This document shows positions 1-7,956 of a stretch of 24,369 bases of DNA, in pieces; the first letter of the stretch is position 1; every line of letters starts with the position of its first letter. The notes under the pieces are model-generated. The model did not search any database. It saw nothing but the letters and a program-made list of their open reading frames with translations, and had not been told where the DNA came from. The DNA lies in contig CAJNOQ010002430.1 in the NCBI GenBank assembly GCA_905250885.1, positions 1-24,369 of the forward strand. The letters run 5' to 3'. This DNA is from Didymodactylos carnosus. Lineage: Eukaryota; Rotifera; Eurotatoria; Philodinida; Philodinidae. The position numbers and the translations under genes are program-made.

Positions 1-515
1 TTTTGAGCAAGCTCGATTACGCCTGTGCATTGTATGATAGCAAGTTCGAGACATTACAGAATTCACTTGAATCTGTACAAAATCTTGCGGCACACATGAT
101 TACACGGGATTTTGATACATCGGGGAAGGATCTTGTATCCCGTCTCAAGTTACCTCCATTAGAGGTACGAAGAAAATATTTTCGCCTTCTACTATTTTTC
201 AAGATCCTAAATGGGCACTCCCCACTTTCTCGATTGAGTCTAATCCGGTTAGATACAGCAAGAAGATCAACCAGGTTAGCATTTAGGATGTATGTTAGGT
301 TAGGATGTATGTCAGGTTAGGATTTATTGTTTAATATAAGCAATCCAGTGTTTTTTATCAGTGCGATTTCTCTTATAAGAATTTTCCTTTCAGCTTGGAA
401 TAACACACACTCCAGCAGATAGTACTGAATTGTCTCTGTCCTTCCGCAAGTTCAAGTTCAATTTATTTAGCAAGAGCAGGGCTATCACAAGAAGTAAACA
501 TGAAGTCACTTGAGG
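1..515 (+). pseudogene. Non-LTR retrotransposon RT ORF, C-terminal fragment (decayed)
   Basis: The open frame 3-320 encodes the tail of a LINE reverse-transcriptase protein. It has the block LDYACALYDS...VQNLAAHMIT, then a RRKYFRLLLFFKILNGHSPL segment. The same blocks occur in the RT pseudogene at 712-1988 (LEYACVLFDS...VQCLALRVIL; RRQYFRLIFFHKIFYGKSP), which supports the family call, but the two are clearly different lineages. The frame ends in a short degenerate tandem repeat at about 284-322. Further downstream, around 395-475, other frames still read remnants of the usual end of such proteins (AWNN, then FRKFKFNLF), so the gene continues through frameshifts and stops. The 5' part lies outside the window and no catalytic motif is present here. 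Confidence 0.75.
284..322 (+). repeat. Short tandem repeat, about 18-nt unit
   Basis: Two imperfect copies of a unit of the form TTAGGATGTATGTYAGG, plus a partial third copy, sit at the end of the open RT fragment. They read into its last codons and may have replaced the original tail of the ORF. Confidence 0.6.
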
Positions 516-711
516 TTTTCCGAAGAATCAGAAAATCATGTGATACCTACAAACAAAGTTTACAAACACAAAAACATAAAAAGGAAAAGGGAAACAAAAA
601 ACAGAAGAAAAAAAGTAGAAGAAAGGAAACAAAAAGCTCAATAGTTGTAAGGGCAAATCCCCAATGAACAACAATTAGAAGAAGTGATTTTTAACACTAA
701 AAGACAAAATA
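516..711 (-). other. 3' untranslated tail of the LINE copy
   Basis: On the minus strand, pyrimidine-rich sequence with T/C runs follows the RT stop codon for about 190 bases. No coding potential is seen. The boundary with the other LINE fragment around 500-530 is not sharply defined. Confidence 0.4.
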
Positions 712-1988
712 TCAGCAGCTATTCACAGTGACCAGAATAGAAGAGAACGCTAAGAAAGTCCTGTAATTAAAGCCAAGCTCTTTCCTTAGCATCTTTTTGT
801 ACGCAAAATGATTAGATTGAAGAGCCAAAGGAGATCGGAGATTATTCCATTCTTTAGAGGTTTTTGGTTTGAAGGAGCCAGCAGATGTTTTTAATTTGAG
901 ATTGGATACTACAACACGTTTGTTATGTCCCTTACGTGAAGAGTGACGGGGGTGGTAAGAGGCAATAGAAAGTTAAATGAAGATATTGGACTTTTACCAT
1001 AGAAGATTTTGTGAAAAAAGATGAGACGAAAGTATTGGCGACGGGTTGACAGAGGCGTAATTTTTAATTTAAAAAGAAGAGAAGTAGAGCTGCTTGCATA
1101 ATCTTGAAGAATAACGCGCAAAGCAAGACATTGTACTTTGTCTAACACTTTTAAATGAGACTTGAAATCAGAGTCGAATAGGACACATGCATATTCAAGA
1201 ACGGGTCTTACACAAATTCTGGATAGATGCAAACGAAGAAAAGACGGTGAGTAGCGAAATACACGTGAGATTGAACCTAGCATTTTTCTAGAATTGGCTG
1301 CAATATGGTCAAGATGATTTTTCCATGTAAGGTTATGAGAAAGAAGTACACCTAGAAGTTTAAGATCGAAAACGCGTTCAAGACTAGTATTTTTGATAGA
1401 AAGAGAGACAGACGGTAGAGCTCTTTTGGAGGTAGAGAAAAGAATCCATTGGCATTTAGTGATGTTGAGATTCACGTGATTCAGTTCACACCATGAAACA
1501 ACCTCATCTACACATTTTTGTGAGTTTAGAACTGGTGTCAAACAAAAGACATCAGCAGCAAATAAAGATATTAAAACAGAAGATTTCAGCGAAGAAGAAA
1601 GATCGTTAATGAAGATAAGAAAGAAAATTGATCCCTGTGGAACCCCGTATGTAACGAAAACCTCAGAGGAATATGGTTCATCAACTACCACTTTTTGTGT
1701 ACGATCAGAAAGGTAAGATTTAAACCACTCAGGAAGAGAACCGGAAATACCAGCAGCAGCAAGCTTTTGAAGAAGAATAGAATCTGGAATTCTATCGAAA
1801 GCCTTTTCAAAGTCGAATGATATTCCGATGAGTTTATTTCCCTTATCTAAAGAGTGATAGAGATGGTTTGTAATGAAGAAAAGAGCATCTACTGTAGAAC
1901 GTTTTGGACGAAAGCCAAATTGAGAAGGAGAAAAGTGAAACTGATATGAAAACTGTAATACCGAGTTGGTTCGGCCGATAAAATGCAT
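712..1988 (-). pseudogene. Non-LTR retrotransposon reverse transcriptase, 5'-truncated and inactivated
   Basis: This is the RT domain of a Jockey/CR1-like LINE. Reading 1988 to 909 (359 residues) shows SQFGFRPKRSTVDAL at 22-36, motif A FDFEKAFD at 58-65 (first Asp intact), motif B GVPQGS at 115-120, FINDL, a catalytic-box position at 143-146 reading FAAD instead of FADD, and NITKCQWILFS further on. After GVPQGS about four residues usual for the family (the LGPL part) are missing. Around minus-strand position 970 the frame shifts; another frame then continues (HPRHSSRKGHNKR, KEWNNLRSPLALQSNHF, FNYRTF) to TGA at 712-714. Everything 5' of the RT fingers, including the endonuclease, is absent, as expected from 5' truncation during target-primed insertion. 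It cannot encode an active enzyme. Confidence 0.85.
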
Positions 1989-2150
1989 GTATTTTGTTTT
2001 GTTAGTGGTTGAGACATAAGAAGAACTTTAAATTCTATTTTCAAAAATTCACGGAAGCGTGCTTCGCGAAATAGTCTAGGTTTTGGTTTCAAAAAGTATC
2101 TCAGTTGTTTGGTTAAAATTGACTGCTTATCTATGTTAAATTCTAGAACA

Positions 2151-2164
2151 ATGCATTTGTACTC
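2151..2164. repeat. 14-bp target-site duplication, left copy
   Basis: The 14-mer atgcatttgtactc occurs here and again exactly at 2411-2424, flanking a foldback sequence. The pairing suggests a staggered-cut insertion with a variable-length duplication, as for Penelope-like or LINE elements rather than a cut-and-paste DNA transposon. Confidence 0.75.
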
Positions 2165-2410
2165 AGAAATTAATTGGTACAGCAGTTGAAAATATATAAC
2201 GAATTAGATAGTACCATACTGCTACAAAGTAAATGGTTAGATTTTATTCAAATCCACAGTAATTCTATCTCAAGCTTTCGACGAGTAACACTCGGCATCA
2301 TCAGGAGAACGAATGAGATAGAAACGTCGAAAGCTTGAGATAGAATTACTGTGGATTTGAATAAAATCTAACCATGTACTTTATAACAGTATGGTACTAT
2401 CTAATTCGTT
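2165..2410 (-). mobile_element. Foldback insertion, Penelope-like terminal-repeat remnant with hammerhead-like core
   Basis: A 246-bp insertion between two 14-bp direct repeats. Its core is an inverted repeat: the arm 2196-2284 is nearly perfectly complementary to 2326-2412, leaving a loop of about 41 nt. On the minus strand the loop holds CTGATGA (2304-2298), then a short hairpin (CGAG/CTCG), then GAAA (2279-2276). The whole is enclosed by an 8-bp helix ctatctca/tgagatag (2321-2314 with 2272-2265). That order recalls the conserved core of hammerhead ribozymes, which are known in Penelope-like retroelements, but stem III and the cleavage-site UH are not convincingly present. The insertion and the foldback are seen directly; the family call is inference. 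Confidence 0.5.
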
Positions 2411-2424
2411 ATGCATTTGTACTC
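2411..2424. repeat. 14-bp target-site duplication, right copy
   Basis: Exact match to 2151-2164, immediately after the foldback insertion. Confidence 0.75.
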
Positions 2425-3698
2425 GCTTAAAATTCCTTAAGAATGTAGCACAAATTATTTGTTATTACAAATTTTTAAAATATTATTCTAACGTTTTAAA
2501 ATAGTTGAGTAGCAGGGTTTCACAATATTGTTTTCGTAATAATACATGTGTGAAGACGACAGTGACAGTTTTGAGAAAAATAATTAATACAATGCCCATA
2601 TGTTATTTCATTCGTAGTGAGATCTCTTATATATGAGAAACGATCTATATCCAAACGTGCTTTTTGTTTTATTGTACCGTTAATTGATATTGTAACCGTT
2701 TTTGAGCAAGTGAGAAGTTTATGATAATAACAGGAATGTCCCTTCATTTATTTATACTACTTCTATGTAGCGTTATCGAGACTGATCCACTTATATTCCC
2801 ATTAGTATAGATGTAGCTTTAAACATAATTTATTTTTAGTTTATGTAAATAAGGTGCTTGTAATAATATATATTTAAACAGACATATGTGTTCATTTGAC
2901 CAAATATGTCCGCGAATACTTATTTTTGTATTTAATTCATAAAGTGACGGCAACAAATTTTTTATTCTATAGTTATTTATCAACATTAAAAATAATTCCT
3001 AGAAATGATAAATAAGTTTTTAGTTTTTTAAAAATGGATTAGTAGGAAGAAATTGCAGTATCCACTATTATACGACCAACGTAAACGTTCATCATTTAAC
3101 TAATAAGCTGATAGAATATTTTATCATACTGAATGCGATAAAGAAGAATTAATTATTGAAAAAAATTTAATTTTAAAAATGATTTCAAAAATGTGATAAC
3201 ACAACTTTTGTTTTCAATGGAATTTATTATTAATTTTAATATTTTTAAACTTGTGAATTTTAATAGACATGATTGCGGTAGTTTATAAAATTCTCGTGCA
3301 ATAATTTTATCTTCTATTATTAAACTAGAGATAGTATGCCCCAAATGTGAGTGAATTGAATTAAAATAGAATAAAAATAATTTATATGAATGAGAAGAAA
3401 AATTAAGTGTATGACTATATTGATGCTAGGATAATATTTTTTGTTTTAATGGTTGATTATAGGGCTGGTGGAATCGAAAATGGTGATGAAGCATACAGTA
3501 ACAATGATTTAATATTGGAATAGAGACGATTCGTACGTGATTGAGGCTTTTCAGCAGTTTCATCACTATCTATTCTTAGTTGTGATTTCTCAATTCTGTC
3601 AAACGACCTGTTGTTTGAAATTTCTCTGAGCGTTGACTCTGTTCGTAGATGATATAGAGATGATTTCAGTTTTGTCTGATTGCAAGGTATAGTAAAAA
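2425..3698. other. AT-rich intergenic stretch, nothing recognised
   Basis: Only short open frames without recognisable motifs are present (for example 2520-2747 and 3153-3344 on the minus strand). No RNA gene, repeat array or coding signal could be supported. Confidence 0.5.
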
Positions 3699-3845
3699 CA
3701 CATATTTATTCATATTATATTATCATACAGGGAGTAATATATGATTGTATAGGTAGCTCATCACACTATATAAATATGTGTGTAATTTAATTAATTTTTT
3801 TCTTGTATTTAGTTTTTTCATTTATTGAAAAAGTAGACAAAAATA
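3699..3845 (+). repeat. Outer part of left terminal inverted repeat of the large element
   Basis: This segment pairs with 18369 down to about 18225 on the minus strand with few differences. Similarity is clear from cacatatt at 3699 to the aaaaagtag block near 3840. The next roughly 180 bases (3846-4022) have no clear partner on the right side, so one side has gained or lost sequence. Confidence 0.75.
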
Positions 3846-4022
3846 AGTCGTTTTAGTGGTGTTGAACGTTCTGTAATAATAAAGAAAAGTGAGAGGAATG
3901 AAAAGAGATTAGAAACAATAATAAGAGAGTATAAGTGTATATCAGCAGCAATTAGTAATATAGTATCTAGTTACAACCAAACAGGATAGATAAGTTGTAG
4001 TAAATCAATTGCCTCTGTCACA

Positions 4023-4024
4023 TA
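4023..4024. repeat. TA target-site duplication of Tc1 element (left)
   Basis: TA immediately before CAGTGGCCGTC. The matching TA is at 5521-5522. Confidence 0.8.
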
Positions 4025-4257
4025 CAGTGGCCGTCAAAATTATGCACCCACCCCTGTAACGTAGCATTCTCTGACTCACCACTGAGGAAAGACCAACAAT
4101 AGAAGTCTACCGTCAGTATCATTCGATAGTTCATAGTGGCTAGTCAACATCCACGTGTGCCATAGATTTCACTCCCTCGTACTCGTATTTATTTCATGAG
4201 ATATATTCAGCTGTCTAATTTTCAACGCGTCAAAATTATTCACCCACCTATGGAAAA
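4025..4257 (+). repeat. Left inverted repeat of the Tc1 element
   Basis: Matches the complement of 5287-5520 with a handful of substitutions. It carries an outer transposase-site-like motif at its start and an inner one near 4226-4252. Confidence 0.85.
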
Positions 4258-4295
4258 CATCTTTTTCTACAACGTAAGTACAAATGTCCAAGAGT

Positions 4296-5154
4296 CTAGT
4301 AACGAGTTGAATAGCCTTTCATCTTGATACATTCATTCAATCTACTGGGAACCGATCCAACTAACTTTGCTAAGACTGGTAGTTCAATCTTGTTCCATTC
4401 TTCTATCAGATGCAACGCCAACTCTGCCTTGTTTTCTGGCTGACGTTTCTTGACACAATCTTCCAATATGTCCCACAAATATTCAATGGGATTTAAATCC
4501 AGAGATGAAGATGGCCATTACAAAACTCTAACCCCATTATTTCTCAATCAATTCCTGACCAATGCCGAGATATGCTTAGGATCGTTGTCATGCATAAACG
4601 TGAAATTTGTTCCAAGGCTCAGTTGTCGTATGGATGGTATCAGATTCTTCTCCAGTATTTCCTGATAATAAAAGCGGTCCATGATACGATCCAAAATGTA
4701 CAACTTCCCAACTCCTTTCTTCGTAAAACAGCCCCATACCATCACAGAGCCGCCTCCATACTTGACTGTTGGTAGAGTACATTTAGGATCGAATTCTTCC
4801 TTCCGACTTCTCTACACCATCACCTTTTCATTTGAACCAAATAAGTTGAACTTTGATTCGTCTGACCAGACAACAGTATCCCAGTAGTCAAATGGCTTTC
4901 CTAACATCTCTTTCGCATACTTGAGACGTTTCACACGGTTCATCTTACTAACATATGGTTTTTTCCGAGCAACTCGACCAAATAGTCAGTTTTCCTATGC
5001 ACTTCGTATTCTTGTATTTGTTTATCATCGACCGCACCGTTTCTCGACTCAACAGAACTTTTTTGTGTATTTCTCGTTGAGAATTGCCGTTCAAATGATG
5101 TTCGATCACAAGGCTTCGCAGGTCATCGCTATGTTCTTTCTTCTTTGGGTCCAT
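4296..5154 (-). pseudogene. Tc1-family (DD34E) transposase, inactivated
   Basis: The gene reads from ATG at 5154 (MDPKKKEHSDDLRSLVIEHH) to a stop at 4296. An N-terminal paired-like helix-turn-helix (SQREIHKKVLLSRETVRSMINKY) is followed by a frameshift near 4985-4995, then GRVARKKPYVSKMN. Catalytic residues are recognisable: D in WSDESKFNLF, D in FMHDNDPKH, and E in LDLNPIEYLWDILE. The last two are separated by 34 residues when stops are counted, which is the DD34E signature of Tc1. Three in-frame stops replace what are probably Trp or Gln codons: VMV*RSRKEE, LVRN*LRNNG and RVL*WPSS. The C-terminal end (IKMKGYSTRY) is intact. The protein would normally cut and rejoin the element at TA sites; this copy cannot be translated whole. 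Confidence 0.9.
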
Positions 5155-5286
5155 GATGCGAGAATTAGGTCTTCTATAGAGAATGCGCACATATTTATCT
5201 ATTCGAACAAACTGTTCAAGTATCTTTCAGAATGTTCTCGAAGATTGTCATGACTTCCAACGTGCTATTCGAAATACGACAGATAT

Positions 5287-5520
5287 TTTTCCATAGGTGG
5301 GTGAATAATTTTGACGCGTTGAAAATTAGACAGCTGATTATATCTCATGAAACAAAATACTAGTACGAGGGAGTGAAATCTATGGCACACGTGGATGTTG
5401 ACTAGTCACTATGAACTACCGAATGACACTGACGGTAGACTTCTATTGTTGGTCTTTCCTCAGTGGTGAGTCAGAGAATGCTAGGTTATAGGGGTGGGTG
5501 AGTAATTTTGACGGCCACTG
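5287..5520 (-). repeat. Right inverted repeat of the Tc1 element
   Basis: Complement of 4025-4257, with the outer and inner copies of the tcaaaatta..cacccac motif. A TA follows at 5521-5522. Confidence 0.85.
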
Positions 5521-5559
5521 TATATGAAAATAGGAATATGAAAGATATATCTCTGCTTC

Positions 5560-5690
5560 TCGAAAAGCACGTAAGCTACAACATCCAGATTTTGGCTATA
5601 AGATCTATACGTGGGGGATAATTTATTCTTTTAATTTGAGCTCCTGTTCTGGTCTAGTTTCTGAGAACGACCCTACAAAAAAAATTTTTA
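5560..5690 (+). repeat. Inner part of left terminal inverted repeat of the large element
   Basis: The blocks gtaagctac, attttggctata, gagctc...ctggtctag and ctgagaacga align, in order, with the complement of about 17985-18160. The two copies are visibly diverged (many substitutions), so the element is not recent or the copies have different histories. Confidence 0.65.
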
Positions 5691-5693
5691 TCG

Positions 5694-5835
5694 GCACTGG
5701 TACGGCACTGGTGCGCACCGGTGCGAAACTTGAACATTTCTCTCGTAGTGGTGTACACTAGTGCCGACTGGTACTCGTACGGCACGGGTGCGCACTGGTG
5801 CGGAATGATATATTTTTTTTGGCACCAGTGTGAAA
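5694..5835. repeat. Left GC-rich subterminal cluster of CACTGG / GGTGCG motifs
   Basis: About 140 bases that stand out from the AT-rich surroundings, made of overlapping copies of cggcactgg, ctggtgcg and gcgcaccggtgcg in both orientations, with several self-complementary centres (gcaccggtgc). A similar cluster lies at 17752-17972 near the other end. In CACTA elements such subterminal repeats are binding sites for element-encoded proteins; that role here is inference. Confidence 0.7.
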
Positions 5836-6997
5836 TGATACACAGTCAGCAGCGACTCATCAACTGAATTTTGCACAGAAAATGATCATTATACACTTGA
5901 AAAAAAAACGAGTTCTTCAAAAACTGAATTTTTGTTTTTCATTTGTCCGAGATGGGGATCTGATGTGAGTTTTCTGAAATTTTTCAAAACTGATTTTTTC
6001 ATTTTACGGAAAACAGAAATTGATTTTGTCATTGTCCAGATCCCTATTTGGAGCGTTTGTTTTCCAGAAAACTTCAGATTGAAGAACACATTTTTATTCT
6101 TCATTTTTCCAACAATCTGGACCTTAATCCTTCTTTGTACTGCCAACTACTTTAATCAGCACTATATCTGTGATCATACAACGGATTATTTTTTGAAACG
6201 GTATAAATATTGTCAACTGGAGACCTACATAAGTGAAGAAACTATGTAATTCACATCTTAATTCCACCTTCGTTTGGAAGCTAATCAACCTGGGTCGAAT
6301 CAGGTTCCAGATGACCTAGCTACTCAATTCGTAGGTCGAATTTTAGAACTATTATCAAGAACAAATAGTCCTTAAAGTGTACACATTGCTGTTCATAAAT
6401 AGAAATTGAAAGTAAGTTTACGTTTCTATGAGGAAAGCTCAAGCGCTCTATTCGTATTAGAAATCGGTGATTGACATATGTGATTTTCTTTTCCTCTTTA
6501 AACTTCGACATCTTTAAAGAACTCAATAGAAATCGTATGTATGTTTTCCAAGTCATGAAAAAGCGAAAGTTCTGATCTAAAATGAATGGAAAAACTAAAA
6601 TGAGTGAAAAGCTCTTTTTTTGTTGAAAAATAACAACTAACTTCTTTATATTTCAAAGAACTTAAATGAGATCTTCAACTTGTTCTCTGGAAACAAGAAG
6701 AACACGTTTTTCTTACTATAGTCTAAGTAACTTACTTCTCATAAAAAATCTACTATTTCTTAACAGTTTATATGCAATTAAATCGCTTTTTCTATCATTC
6801 TTTCTGTATTCTATATTCTTTCTTTGTCTATCAAAATTAATAATATAGCTAATCATCTGCTTAAAAATGAACAAATTCTCATGTTGTATTCTATGATATA
6901 TACATAAAACTAATCTAATTTGAAAGTCGAGCGTTATTTCCGTCTGCTGCAAATTCTTTCCAAGTCTATATAATTAGAAGGAATTGCAGTAGAGAAT
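5836..6997. other. AT-rich interior segment, nothing recognised
   Basis: Homopolymer-rich sequence. Short open frames on both strands (for example 5932-6249) lack motifs. No RNA gene or repeat could be supported. Confidence 0.4.
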
Positions 6998-7367
6998 AAT
7001 AAAGAAAATAAGGAGCATGTAATTACTAATATCATCATTAAGCTGTAACAAAGTCTACAATTTTTTCCGAGCTTTCGAGGTGCGTTTATCAGGGAATAAA
7101 ATGACGACAAAGACAATATTCGCAACAAAAAGAGTAAGAATGGTTCTCACTCAGATAAAAAGACTCAGATAAACGTGCATAGATTCGATATACGTTTTTA
7201 TCAGTACAATAAGAGTGAGAAACATTCTTGTGTTTTTTGTTGTGAATGTTTTCTTTATCGTCATTTTGTTCCCTAATAAACACATCTCGAAAGCTCGGAA
7301 AAAATTGTGGACTTTGTCAGAGCCTAATAATGATATTAGTAGCTCTACACTTCTTATTTTCTTTGTT
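6998..7367. repeat. Foldback (inverted-repeat) element, about 370 bp
   Basis: Arms of about 130-150 bp (from aaagaaaataagg near 7001 to the complementary cttattttctttg near 7355-7365) enclose a short centre around 7150-7195. Both arms contain acaattttttccgagctttcga and the paired sequence is well conserved. The motif ccctgataaa...tcgaaagctcgg in its arm resembles the motif in the foldback at 2165-2410. No open frame. It is probably a non-autonomous element; no clear target duplication was found. Confidence 0.65.
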
Positions 7368-7519
7368 GTTTGTTTTTGTTTTATAACAATATAATAATAA
7401 ATTTATTTACTACGTTTTCTGTTTTTTTATGAAATGATCTGACGATTTTATTTCAATCGTGAATATGTTTAGATGGAAGAGCTGGGTGTTTATTCTGATC
7501 ACTGTAATCGGTGGTACAA

Positions 7520-7900
7520 CTGGGCATGCACCAGCGCCAATACGTCTCGAAAGTATTGATCTCGAGTGGTATCGATCTGAATAGTGCTGGTATTACATGG
7601 TATTGATCTCGAGCGGTACGATGTATTAAATGGTATAGGAACTTTTCCTTTTTTCTTATTGCTCTCTGTGTGAAGGTAAGACGTTAATTTTTAAAAGTAT
7701 CGTTTAAAATTGGTTTTTACTCTAGCTCAATCAAGGTCAAGAACTTAACGAGCTACAGTAAAAACTAATTTATAACATACTCTTAAAAATTAATGTTTTA
7801 CTTTCACACAGAGAGCAATAAGAAAAAAGGCAGAAGTTCTTATACTATTCAATACCAACACTTTCAAGACCGAGACTATCGATTACGGTGCATGTCTGGA
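7520..7900. repeat. Foldback element directly upstream of the transposase gene
   Basis: Inverted repeat with imperfect outer arms (gcatgcacc at 7524 and ggtgcatg at 7888-7894) and strongly matching inner arms (cttattgctctctgtgtgaa near 7656 and its complement near 7800-7823). The centre is about 7727-7750. The outer left part repeats ggtattgatctcgag-like units. It lies just before the first recognised transposase exon, so it is either a MITE inserted in the 5' region or part of the original leader. Confidence 0.65.
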
Positions 7901-7956
7901 TGGAACGGAGCAATTAAGCTTTTGATGTTTATTCAACTGTAGCATTTATTTTCTAA

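Larger units (their letters stand above)
4025..5520 (-). mobile_element. Complete Tc1-family transposon with 234-bp IR/DR-type inverted repeats
   Basis: A 1496-bp element flanked by TA on both sides. The termini are CAGTGGCCGTCAAAATT and its complement. The inverted repeats are about 234 bp each (4025-4257 and 5287-5520). Each contains a second, inner copy of the terminal motif (gtcaaaattattcacccac near 4229 and its complement near 5293-5315), which is the IR/DR arrangement known from Sleeping Beauty-like Tc1 elements. The single transposase gene on the minus strand is dead. The element sits inside the left terminal repeat of the larger transposon, so it inserted later. Confidence 0.9.

Noticed and set aside
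284..322. Telomeric repeat because of TTAGG words
   Set aside because: Only two to three copies of a longer 18-nt unit, next to a LINE tail; not a telomere array.
5694..5835. CRISPR-like or regular satellite array
   Set aside because: Motifs are overlapping and irregular in both orientations without constant spacers.
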